A DNA stretch of 18,064 nt from a bacterium (GTDB lineage: Bacteria; JAMCPX01): positions 1-18,064 of the forward strand of contig DAHXOM010000043.1 in assembly GCA_027364825.1 (NCBI GenBank), read 5' to 3'. This document shows positions 1 through 7,888 of the stretch, piece by piece (within the stretch, counting starts at the first letter, position 1; every line of letters begins with the position of its first letter). The position numbers and the translations under genes were made by a program. Below the pieces are notes generated by a model. That model was not told the origin of the DNA and made no database searches. It worked only from the letters and a program-made list of their open reading frames with translations.

Positions 1-8
1 GACTTATT

Positions 9-1604
9 ATGGTGCATAGAAGTATAACATTCAAATTAATAGTGTACATAATTGTTTTGCTGATAATCACCATTGGTATTGTGCTATATCTGAATATAAC
101 GGATCAGAAAAAACAGCTTTTGAATGAGGTGGTAAGGGGCGCAACACAGTTCAGCGATACGGTCATCAAAAGCACGAGATACGACATGCTCAGGAACCAG
201 AGAAGCAATGTTTACAGGATCATAAATTATATCGGCATGCAGCAGGGCATTAGCAGGGTAAGGATCTTCAATAAAGAAGGCAACATTATGGTCTCAACCG
301 ACCCCGCCGAGATTGGAAAGTATGTGAATAAAACCGAAGAGCAATGCTATGCATGCCACGCCGTAGGCAAGCCCCTTGAAAAGCTTTCCACACCAAAGAG
401 AACCCGTATCTTCAACCTTGCAAACGGCAGCAAGGTCCTCGGTATGATCACACCCATATACAACGAACCCGAGTGCTCTTCCGCATCCTGCCACGCCCAT
501 CCTGCAAGTCAAAAGGTATTGGGAGTACTCGATATAAGTATGTCGCTCAATACGATAGAGCACGAGATCACGGGAATGGAAATCCGTTCTATAATCATCG
601 GCATTGTAACGATGTTTATTCTTTCGATCCTGATGATCCTTGTTATTAAGAACATAATCGATAAACCGATAAAGAAGCTGATCGCAGGGACCAACCGTAT
701 AGCGAACGGTAATCTCGAAGAGCGGATCGTTATAACTACCCGCGATGAGATGGGAGAGCTCGCGAAAGCTTTCAACGATATGATGAATAAATTGAACGAG
801 GCAAAAAATGAGCTGCTCAATCTTGTGGAAACACTCGAGAACAAGGTCGAGGAAAGGACGCACGCTCTCAAGGCTGCTCAGGACAACCTCATAAGGTCCG
901 AAAAACTGGCATCGATAGGCAAACTGTCCGCAACGGTGGCACACGAGATAAATAATCCTATATCCGGGGTATTGACGTACATAAAGCTTATGCTGAAAAA
1001 ATTGCGCCAGAGGGATATCAGCGAGGAGGATTTGAAAAAATATATTGATTACCTGTCCCTCATGGAAAGGGAGACAGAGCGCACATCGGGCATCGTAAAA
1101 AACCTTCTTGATTTTTCAAGGCAGAGGGAGCCTCACTACAGGCTTGTTGACATAAACACAGTGTTGGAGGAAACCCTGATGCTTGTCCGCAATCAGATAA
1201 ACCTTCAGGGCATAGATGTCGTTAAATCTTTTTCTGCACTACCTCAGACCATGGCTGATGCAGACCAGCTGAAACAGGCGTTTATGAATATTATTATCAA
1301 TGCCTGCGAGGCAATGAAGGAAGGGGAGAAAAAACTCACCATAGAAACCGGTTTTGATAATTTGAAAAAGGACATTAAAATAAGTATTAAGGATACCGGT
1401 ACCGGTATACCCGAAGAAGATATGAACAAGATATTCGAGCCTTTCTATACAACAAAAGAAAAAGGCACAGGACTTGGACTGGCCGTGGTTTATGGTATCA
1501 TTACCAAGCACGAGGGCAGGATAGATATTGTAAGTAAAAAAGGAGTTGGAACGACGATAAAGTTTACCATACCCCTGAAGGAAGAAAAGGGAGCTGCGGC
1601 ATAA
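9..1604 (+). CDS. Membrane sensor histidine kinase with periplasmic c-type haem motifs
   Basis: This 531-residue protein has a first membrane helix at about residues 10-30, an extracytoplasmic sensor region at about 31-190 and a second helix at about 193-215. A HAMP linker follows (about 215-268), then a short coiled coil, a HisKA domain with the phospho-accepting His312 (AHEINNP) and a HATPase domain. The ATPase shows the N box (N428/N431), the G1 box DTGTG (462-466), the F box (EPFYTT) and the G2 box GTGLG. The sensor contains CYACH (C113, C116, H117), a canonical CX2CH haem site. It also contains C156-X4-C161-H162, the CX4CH spacing known from some multihaem cytochromes c3. Covalent haem binding and redox or gas sensing are inferred from these motifs. 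The only start visible is ATG at 9; its ribosome-binding site would lie at or beyond the window edge. The response regulator two genes downstream is the probable partner. Histidine kinase function is nearly certain; haem binding is likely but untested. Confidence 0.95.
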   Translation: MVHRSITFKLIVYIIVLLIITIGIVLYLNITDQKKQLLNEVVRGATQFSDTVIKSTRYDMLRNQRSNVYRIINYIGMQQGISRVRIFNKEGNIMVSTDPAEIGKYVNKTEEQCYACHAVGKPLEKLSTPKRTRIFNLANGSKVLGMITPIYNEPECSSASCHAHPASQKVLGVLDISMSLNTIEHEITGMEIRSIIIGIVTMFILSILMILVIKNIIDKPIKKLIAGTNRIANGNLEERIVITTRDEMGELAKAFNDMMNKLNEAKNELLNLVETLENKVEERTHALKAAQDNLIRSEKLASIGKLSATVAHEINNPISGVLTYIKLMLKKLRQRDISEEDLKKYIDYLSLMERETERTSGIVKNLLDFSRQREPHYRLVDINTVLEETLMLVRNQINLQGIDVVKSFSALPQTMADADQLKQAFMNIIINACEAMKEGEKKLTIETGFDNLKKDIKISIKDTGTGIPEEDMNKIFEPFYTTKEKGTGLGLAVVYGIITKHEGRIDIVSKKGVGTTIKFTIPLKEEKGAAA

Positions 1605-1611
1605 TTGACGG

Positions 1612-2169
1612 ATGACACACATTTGCATTCAACCATACGATGGTTGCAATAAAGATATAATAGAGGAAATAGCAAAAAGACTTATGGATACAATAAATAT
1701 ACCCGTAAGAGTATCGTCCCCGATAGAGAACCCTGTTTACGCGTTTGATCCCGGCAGGAAACAATATTATTCTACAAAGATACTGAGGTATATTGTCAAC
1801 AGCCACCGTGATTCTGCTCTCAGGACGATCGGCATTATGAGTGTAGATATATTCATACCCATACTCACCTATGTTTTTGGAGAGGCGCAGCTGGATGGAA
1901 AGGCTGCCATCGTTTCCGGGGCAAGACTTAAGCAGGAGTACTATGGGTTAAAGCCGGATAAACACCTGTACCTTGAAAGGTTATTTAAAGAGGTAATGCA
2001 TGAACTGGGGCACACGTTCGGTCTGACACACTGTGAGCTGCAGCACTGTGTAATGCGTCTCTCGAATAATGTAGCAGGTATTGATAAAAAAACGGCAAAC
2101 TTCTGCGAGAACCACCGGGAACAGCTTTTGATAAAATTAAAAGAATTGGAGATTCAGTATGGCGAGTAA
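1612..2169 (+). CDS. amzA: Archaemetzincin-family zinc metalloprotease
   Basis: This 185-residue protein carries the archaemetzincin signature. HELGH (130-134) is followed by G137 and H140, giving the HEXXHXXGXXH catalytic zinc site with E131 as the general base. The adjacent C141-X4-C146-X-M148 supplies part of the structural zinc site and the metzincin Met-turn. The last ligand pair is C165-X2-H168, where the published family motif has CX2C, and the spacing from the Met is 16 rather than 17 residues. No signal peptide is seen, so it probably acts in the cytoplasm, as is usual for the family; its substrate is unknown. The gene starts 7 bp after the kinase stop, and its last 11 bp overlap the response-regulator gene. 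The three are therefore almost surely co-transcribed and translationally coupled. The fold assignment is strong; the link to signalling is inferred from gene order. Confidence 0.9.
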   Translation: MTHICIQPYDGCNKDIIEEIAKRLMDTINIPVRVSSPIENPVYAFDPGRKQYYSTKILRYIVNSHRDSALRTIGIMSVDIFIPILTYVFGEAQLDGKAAIVSGARLKQEYYGLKPDKHLYLERLFKEVMHELGHTFGLTHCELQHCVMRLSNNVAGIDKKTANFCENHREQLLIKLKELEIQYGE

Positions 2170-3517
2170 ACCAAGTATTATGATAGTTGATGATGAAGAG
2201 ATTGTCAGGACATCCCTGTCGAGCTGGCTGCTCGAGGACGGGTACGATGTCGTGTCGGTCGAGAGCGGAAAGCTGGCACTTGAGGAGCTTAAAAAAAAGA
2301 ATTACGACTTGATGCTCGTTGACCTCAAGATGCCGGAGATGGACGGCCTGGAGCTGATGAAAGAAGTGAAGAAGTCCTTGCCGGATCTGCCCATTATCAT
2401 CATGACCGCCTTCGCAACCGTTGATACCGCTGTTAAGGCTATCAAAGAAGGCGCCTTCGATTACCTTATGAAGCCGTTCGATCCCGAGGAAATCTCGATA
2501 ACGATCAAAAAGATTATGAGACAGCAAATGCTCGAGCAGGAGAATATCTACTTGAGAAAAGAGCTTGCAAAACAATTCCAGTTCCATCAGTTATACAGCA
2601 AGAATAAAAAGATGCAGGAGATCTTCGAGCTTATAAAAAACGTTGCCAAAACTGATGTAACGATTTTGATCCACGGTGAGACAGGAACAGGAAAAGAGCT
2701 GATAGCAAGGGCGATACACGCGGAAAGCCTGAGAAAAGACAGGCCTTTTTTCCCGGTATCCTGCGCCTCTCTGACGGAAACACTGCTCGAGAGCGAATTG
2801 TTCGGACACGAAAAGGGCGCATTTACCGGAGCCTCCAGCATGGTAAAGGGAATGTTTGAGATGGCGGACAAGGGGACCATCTTTCTCGACGAGATAGGTG
2901 ACATAAGCCCGAAATTACAGATGGACCTGTTACGAGTTCTCGAAACAAAGGAGATTGTGAGGATCGGCAGCACGCTGCCTATACCCGTTGATGTCAGGGT
3001 AATTGCAGCGACAAACAGGGATCTCGGCAAAGCGATCGCCGCCGGCACCTTCAGGGAGGATCTGTATTATAGGTTGAACGTCATAACAATCGATATCCCC
3101 CCGCTGCGTGAAAAACCGGAAGACATACCCCTGCTGATAGAACAATTGATCGAAAAGATTAATATAGAGACCGGTAAATCCGTTAAACGGGTGAGTGAGG
3201 ACGCCATGGCAATACTCATGCAGTACCGGTGGCCGGGCAACATACGGGAGTTGAAAAATGTCGTTGAGAGGAGCGTAGTGCTGGCAAAAGAAGACATCAT
3301 AACGCTCCATGAGGTAGGGCCCTGTGTGGGACGGAACATCAAGGACACCGTGAGCACCGGAGATATGTCCCTTGAAAATATGGAACGGAATCATATAGCT
3401 GCAGTCTTGAAGAATAATAACCGGAACATAAGCACGTCTGCACAGATACTCGGTATAGACAGGACGACACTGTACAACAAAATCAAGAAGTATAACCTTG
3501 AAGAGGACAAGAAATAA
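2159..3517 (+). CDS. NtrC-family sigma-54-dependent response regulator
   Basis: This 452-residue regulator has three domains. The receiver (about 5-120) is complete, with the acidic pair D11/D12, phospho-acceptor D55, T83 and K105. The AAA+ domain (about 145-380) has Walker A GETGTGKE (173-180), the sigma-54-contacting GAFTGA loop (220-225), Walker B IFLDE (241-245) and a WPGNIREL sensor-II segment near 358-365. A Fis-type helix-turn-helix lies at about 405-447. Phosphorylation by the upstream kinase is expected to drive oligomerisation and ATP-dependent opening of sigma-54 promoters. The ATG at 2159 lies inside the 3' end of the archaemetzincin gene, so translation is probably coupled. An intact GAFTGA motif argues for a true sigma-54 activator. 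No convincing sigma-54 promoter is visible in this window, so its targets are unknown. Confidence 0.96.
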   Translation: MASKPSIMIVDDEEIVRTSLSSWLLEDGYDVVSVESGKLALEELKKKNYDLMLVDLKMPEMDGLELMKEVKKSLPDLPIIIMTAFATVDTAVKAIKEGAFDYLMKPFDPEEISITIKKIMRQQMLEQENIYLRKELAKQFQFHQLYSKNKKMQEIFELIKNVAKTDVTILIHGETGTGKELIARAIHAESLRKDRPFFPVSCASLTETLLESELFGHEKGAFTGASSMVKGMFEMADKGTIFLDEIGDISPKLQMDLLRVLETKEIVRIGSTLPIPVDVRVIAATNRDLGKAIAAGTFREDLYYRLNVITIDIPPLREKPEDIPLLIEQLIEKINIETGKSVKRVSEDAMAILMQYRWPGNIRELKNVVERSVVLAKEDIITLHEVGPCVGRNIKDTVSTGDMSLENMERNHIAAVLKNNNRNISTSAQILGIDRTTLYNKIKKYNLEEDKK

Positions 3518-3523
3518 TACCAA

Positions 3524-4309
3524 ATGGAAAACAAGACCAACTTCTGGGAACATTTAGATGAGTTAAGAAAACGCCTCATCATGGCCATTATATTCGTGGC
3601 TGTAGGAGCAACAGCCGGGTTTTACTTTGCCGGGGAGTTGCTTGATTTTATCGAATTCCCCCTGCGTTCAAGGTTTCAGTTGTCCCTTCACGCACCCTAC
3701 ATCCAGCTCCTGACGGCCAGCAAGCCTTTGAAGCTGGTTTTTCTTACGCCCATAGAAGCTATTTGGACGTATCTTAAGCTCGGTTTGATAGCAGGCCTTG
3801 TCATAACACTGCCGCTGGTACTGTACGAATTATGGCTCTTCATAAAGCCGGGGCTGTATCCGGAAGAAAGAAATCATGTAAGGCTGTTCGTTGCTGCCGG
3901 GGGTATTTTTTTTCTGATAGGCGGGGCATTCAGCTTTTTTATAATATTGCCGTTCGCAATACATTTTTTACTCAATGTCGGCGGGGGGAATCTTATCCCT
4001 ATGCTCAGTGTCGGCGGGTATGTGGATTTCTGTCTCCAGTTCATGCTGTCGTTCGGACTCATATTCGAGCTTCCGTTTGTTATCCTGATCCTCGTGGCGA
4101 TAGGTGTTGTGACACCCAAGGGACTTGCGGAGAAAAGACGTTACGCAATTGTAGGGGCATTTATCCTCGGTGCAGTGTTGAGTCCAAGCCCGGATATCTT
4201 TAACCAGACACTGGTTGCGGTCCCGCTCATCGTGCTCTATGAGATAGGTATCCTTCTCTCCCGCATGTTTATCAGCAGAAGACAAAAAAACAAGGAACAG
4301 CAATCTTAG
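3524..4309 (+). CDS. tatC: Twin-arginine translocase subunit TatC
   Basis: The 261-residue product is the usual length for TatC, the polytopic inner-membrane protein that, with TatB, binds twin-arginine signal peptides and exports folded proteins. It begins with the family hallmark FWEHLDELRKRLI (about 7-19). Six hydrophobic segments follow, and the loop LTPIEAIWTYLKLGL and the segment around EERNHVRLFV are typical. The gene begins 6 bp after the response-regulator stop, without a strong Shine-Dalgarno sequence close to the ATG, which suggests coupling to upstream translation. No tatA or tatB gene is present in the window, so those subunits must be encoded elsewhere. The stop codon overlaps the stop of the convergent lipid-kinase gene. 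Confidence 0.96.
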   Translation: MENKTNFWEHLDELRKRLIMAIIFVAVGATAGFYFAGELLDFIEFPLRSRFQLSLHAPYIQLLTASKPLKLVFLTPIEAIWTYLKLGLIAGLVITLPLVLYELWLFIKPGLYPEERNHVRLFVAAGGIFFLIGGAFSFFIILPFAIHFLLNVGGGNLIPMLSVGGYVDFCLQFMLSFGLIFELPFVILILVAIGVVTPKGLAEKRRYAIVGAFILGAVLSPSPDIFNQTLVAVPLIVLYEIGILLSRMFISRRQKNKEQQS

Positions 4310-5379
4310 ACGCGGAGCTCAAATTCTTTAACGGGAGTAATACTGTCCTTTTTGTGCATGGATACCAGGGATTCATTGAAATATGCTCTGTAGGTAATGC
4401 CATACGATGTCCTGATGGTTTCCGGGACAACGAGGAATTTCATGGCAGGTCCTTGCTCAATCTTAATATCCGTGGTCTTATCTTCAACCAGTTCGCCATC
4501 AAATGCGTACCCGCTCTCAGCCCTGATAATAACCTGTGATGCAGTATCATTGAAAGATCTCGGAGGCACCTCTTTGCCTGTCGAAAATGTCCTCAGATTT
4601 CTTATAAGAAGCCATGGGTCCGCAGCGGTTGCTATAAAATAGAATCTATCGATGCCCTTTGCATCAGGATTATAAAAGGGCCTGAACCACAGTAAAAGCT
4701 TCTGGAACGGAGATGCAATGGTAAGGAGGTATTTGTCTTCCGGATACCTGTTACCGTCGATAATGATGTCCGCAGATATTTTGCTGTATCTCTTTTTTAT
4801 ACTCTGGCTGCCTAAGGTATAACCACCGATTGTGGTTGTGATGAGATTTACCACGGTTCTGAATGTTGGGTTTTCCTGCTGGTTGAACAATTGCTGGACT
4901 TTGTATATCAGTCCGTTTGTAAACGAAAAGCCATACCTTATTCCGTGTTCCTTATCGGTTATTTTCAGCGGTTTGACCGGCAGGGTGGACAGGGTTTCCT
5001 GACCGCGATCATAAGATTCCAGGTGATCCATGAGTATTTTTACCGTATCCAATGGATTTTTCTTTACCCCTAAGTTGCCCGATGTCATATTGGATGTGCC
5101 TCCGCGAAGCGGCAGTATTATCGGTAATTTATCCTCGGGTATGCTGTTGATCATCGCCGTTACAAGCCTCTGCAATGTTCCATCCCCTCCATTGATCATA
5201 AGGAGATTTATCCCCTGTTCTTTGATGATGTGGACCGCAGCAGGGAGGTCGGAGAGGGAGTAAGCATCAATAACTGTATAATTGTCCGGGACAAATGTCC
5301 GGAACTTGTCCTTATTATATTTGTATCGTTTGTTCTTGCCAGAGTTCATATTATTGAATACGCAGCATCTCAATTCCAT
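4306..5379 (-). CDS. Diacylglycerol/lipid kinase catalytic-domain protein
   Basis: This 357-residue protein carries the DAGK/NAD-kinase-like catalytic signature. It has an N-terminal NNMNSGKNK (nucleotide-binding strand and glycine turn), INGGDGTLQR with GGDGT at 64-68, LRGGTSNMTSGNLG at about 91-104, and a C-terminal FDGE element that supplies the usual acidic residues. Family members phosphorylate diacylglycerol, sphingoid bases or related lipids with ATP. The substrate cannot be read from the sequence, and no membrane helix is evident. The start ATG (reverse complement of 5377-5379) is preceded by a perfect AGGAGG (5385-5390, minus strand) at 6-nt spacing. The gene is divergent from metH and overlaps the tatC stop at the other end, leaving no room for a terminator between the two. 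Confidence 0.85.
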   Translation of the reverse strand: MELRCCVFNNMNSGKNKRYKYNKDKFRTFVPDNYTVIDAYSLSDLPAAVHIIKEQGINLLMINGGDGTLQRLVTAMINSIPEDKLPIILPLRGGTSNMTSGNLGVKKNPLDTVKILMDHLESYDRGQETLSTLPVKPLKITDKEHGIRYGFSFTNGLIYKVQQLFNQQENPTFRTVVNLITTTIGGYTLGSQSIKKRYSKISADIIIDGNRYPEDKYLLTIASPFQKLLLWFRPFYNPDAKGIDRFYFIATAADPWLLIRNLRTFSTGKEVPPRSFNDTASQVIIRAESGYAFDGELVEDKTTDIKIEQGPAMKFLVVPETIRTSYGITYRAYFNESLVSMHKKDSITPVKEFELRV

Positions 5380-5444
5380 AATAGCCTCCTTTTTATAAAG
5401 CCATTACAATAGTATCAAAAAAAGATCAACACATTGGCAGACGC

Positions 5445-5473
5445 TTGATATGGTGGTGTAAAATGTGTAATAT
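5445..5473 (+). promoter_or_regulatory. Sigma-70-type promoter of metH giving a near-leaderless mRNA
   Basis: TTGATA (5445-5450) is separated by exactly 17 bp from TAATAT (5468-5473), close to the -35/-10 consensus. The predicted transcription start is about A5480, three bases before the metH ATG at 5483. No Shine-Dalgarno sequence precedes that ATG, which agrees with leaderless translation. Confidence 0.6.
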
Positions 5474-5482
5474 TAAAACACG

Positions 5483-7888
5483 ATGAAAAATTTCAGGGAT
5501 TATATAAAAAACGACATTTTGATAATGGACGGGGCAATGGGTACCATGCTCCAGAAATCCGGCATGTTAAAACCCGGCAGTGCGCCCGAGATATTGAATA
5601 TAGAACAGCCGGAATTGCTGGTGAACATACACCGGCAGTATATCGAGGCAGGTGCAAACATCGTTGAGACCAATACCTTTGGCGCAAACAGGGTAAAGCT
5701 CAAAGAGTTCGGGCTCGGACAAAAAACAAGGGAGATCAATCAGGCGGCAGCCAGGAATGCAAAGGCTGCTGCAAAGGATCAAGCCTTCGTATCGGGGGAC
5801 ATAGGCCCGACCGGTAAATTCATCAAGCCCATCGGGGATCTCGATTTCGATGAATCGGTAGAAATTTATAAAGAACAGGCCGGAGCATTGCTCGAAGCCG
5901 GGGTCGATCTGTTCTCCATTGAAACGATGATGGATATAAAAGAGATAAAGGCCGCCATGATAGCGATACGGGAGCTTTGTGACCTGCCGATTATGGCAAT
6001 GATGACGTTCAATGATGATTACAGGACAACCCTCGGCACACCTCCCGAGGTTGCAGCCATTGTCCTTGAGGCACTCGGTGCCGATGTCATCGGCGCCAAC
6101 TGCAGTCTTGGTCCAGAAGGCATTTACAATGTTATAAAAAGAATGTCCAGGGTAACGAACCTGCCCCTTATCTCGGAGGCGAATGCCGGTATGCCGATAT
6201 TAAAACATGGGGTAACCGTGTTTCCCGCGTCCCCCGGGCAGATGACCGAACACATGGAACAGTCTCTTGCACTCGGTGTACGGGTGTATGGAGGATGCTG
6301 CGGTACGACGCCTGAGCATATAAAACACATAGCGGAGACGGGATTTAAGCTGCAGCACAGCATATCCTATGAAGAAAAAAAGGACAATACCCTGAAGCTC
6401 GCAAGCAGAACAGAGTTCCGGGAGCTCGTACCGTCGAAAGATACGCTGCTGATCGGCGAGAGGATCAATCCGACCGGGAAAAAAATATATTCGGAAGAGC
6501 TCAGATCCGGTAAGACAAAATATATACGGGAGCAGGCAATGCTTCAGGAGAAGGCAGGTGCGCACGTGCTCGATGTGAATGTCGGTACCCCGGGTATCGA
6601 TGAGCCAGTAATGATGGCCAAGGCGATCTTTGCCGTAAACGGTGCATCGACGCGTCCGGTGTCGATTGATTCGTCGAACATCTACGCCATTGAATCGGGG
6701 CTGAAGGCAGTTGACGGCAAACCGCTGGTCAACTCCGTCACCGGCGAGGCAAAGCGTCTTGTCCCGACATTGAAGCTTATCAAGAAATACGGAGCATCGG
6801 CCATAATCCTGCCGGTGGACGAAAAGGGGCTGCCGAAAACGGCCGCAGAAAGGGTTGCCATAGCAAAGAGGGTACTGGAGACAGCGGAACACATGGGCAT
6901 AAAGAGGAACAATTTTGTCGTAGACGCCCTTACACTTACCATAAGTGCGGAGCCGCACGGCGGAACGGAAACGCTGAAAACCATACGCTCGGTGTCGGAA
7001 GAGCTCGGACTACCCTGCGTCATGGGGCTGAGCAATGTTTCTTTCGGATTGCCGGCACGGAATATTTTAAACAGTAATTTCCTTTCCATGGCCATGTCCC
7101 AGGGGGCCGGCCTTGCAATCGTAAATGTTCTTGATGAAGATATAAAAAAGGCGTTTTTATCGGCGTCGTTATTGCTGGGAAGGGATGAGAATGCCGGTCA
7201 ATTCCTGACAGCATTCTCAGGGCAGGAGCATGCGCCTGCACCGATAAAAGCAGATGCAAAGGACATATTCACGAAGCTCCAGAACGCCGTTATCAAGGGA
7301 GATGAAGAAAGCATTACCGGCATGGTCGAAGAGGCGCTTTCCCAGGGGCACGACCCCCTTGTTATCAGTAATAAGGGCCTTGTGCCGGGCATGGATGTTG
7401 TGGGACAGCTTTTTAAAACCGGCAAATTATTCCTGCCGCAGGTCATGCTCTCCGCTGAGACGATGAAGAAAGCCTTTGCCAGGATAAAAAAGGAAATGAA
7501 GAAGCAGCAGAAGGGTGTTAAAAAGATACTCATGGCAACCGTTGAAGGGGATATACACGATATAGGAAAGAATATTGTTATAACGCTGCTTGAAAACAAC
7601 GGTTTTGATGTCATTGATCTCGGCAAGAACGTTTCCACGGAAGAGATTGTGAAACAGGCACGGCAGAATAATGTTGACCTGATAGGCCTGAGTGCGCTTA
7701 TGACTACTACAATGACCGAAATGGATAATGTTGTAAAAGCTGTTCATAAAAACGGCCTTAGCATACCGATCGCCATCGGCGGAGCCGTTGTGACGCCGGA
7801 CTACGCGAAAGAGATAGGTGCGGTGCTTTATGCAAAAGATGCAATGTCCGCGGTTGAACAGATCAAAAACTTCCTTGGAGTGCATTGA
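5483..7888 (+). CDS. metH: Cobalamin-dependent methionine synthase lacking the reactivation domain
   Basis: This 801-residue enzyme would transfer the methyl group of 5-methyltetrahydrofolate to homocysteine through methylcobalamin. The homocysteine-binding domain (about 1-300) has MDGAMGTMLQ and the three zinc-ligand cysteines C207, C272 and C273 (GANCS and GGCCGTTPEH). The pterin-binding domain (about 318-575) shows IGERINPTGKK and LDVNVGTPG. The helical cap (about 592-675) precedes a B12-binding domain with D690-X-H692-XX-G695, which supplies the lower axial histidine. The protein ends there, whereas the E. coli enzyme continues into an AdoMet/flavodoxin-dependent activation domain of roughly 300 more residues. 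It is therefore a short-form MetH, which must be reactivated by another protein or work where cobalamin oxidation is rare. There is no visible Shine-Dalgarno sequence; see the promoter entry. A B12-dependent enzyme with another methyl donor is possible, but the domain order favours MetH. Confidence 0.92.
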   Translation: MKNFRDYIKNDILIMDGAMGTMLQKSGMLKPGSAPEILNIEQPELLVNIHRQYIEAGANIVETNTFGANRVKLKEFGLGQKTREINQAAARNAKAAAKDQAFVSGDIGPTGKFIKPIGDLDFDESVEIYKEQAGALLEAGVDLFSIETMMDIKEIKAAMIAIRELCDLPIMAMMTFNDDYRTTLGTPPEVAAIVLEALGADVIGANCSLGPEGIYNVIKRMSRVTNLPLISEANAGMPILKHGVTVFPASPGQMTEHMEQSLALGVRVYGGCCGTTPEHIKHIAETGFKLQHSISYEEKKDNTLKLASRTEFRELVPSKDTLLIGERINPTGKKIYSEELRSGKTKYIREQAMLQEKAGAHVLDVNVGTPGIDEPVMMAKAIFAVNGASTRPVSIDSSNIYAIESGLKAVDGKPLVNSVTGEAKRLVPTLKLIKKYGASAIILPVDEKGLPKTAAERVAIAKRVLETAEHMGIKRNNFVVDALTLTISAEPHGGTETLKTIRSVSEELGLPCVMGLSNVSFGLPARNILNSNFLSMAMSQGAGLAIVNVLDEDIKKAFLSASLLLGRDENAGQFLTAFSGQEHAPAPIKADAKDIFTKLQNAVIKGDEESITGMVEEALSQGHDPLVISNKGLVPGMDVVGQLFKTGKLFLPQVMLSAETMKKAFARIKKEMKKQQKGVKKILMATVEGDIHDIGKNIVITLLENNGFDVIDLGKNVSTEEIVKQARQNNVDLIGLSALMTTTMTEMDNVVKAVHKNGLSIPIAIGGAVVTPDYAKEIGAVLYAKDAMSAVEQIKNFLGVH

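Noticed and set aside
294..944. Long minus-strand reading frame opposite the histidine kinase
   Set aside because: It is a shadow of the kinase gene, with no ribosome-binding site or recognisable domain; the plus-strand protein has all family motifs.
5391..5440. Promoter for the minus-strand lipid-kinase gene
   Set aside because: TTGATC and TTGATA candidates exist, but none has a good -10 at 16-18 bp, so no position can be chosen with confidence.
5434..5450. Possible sigma-54 promoter (TGGCA...TTGAT) before metH
   Set aside because: The GG and GC elements are not at the required spacing and the downstream GC is missing; the sigma-70 match is much better.
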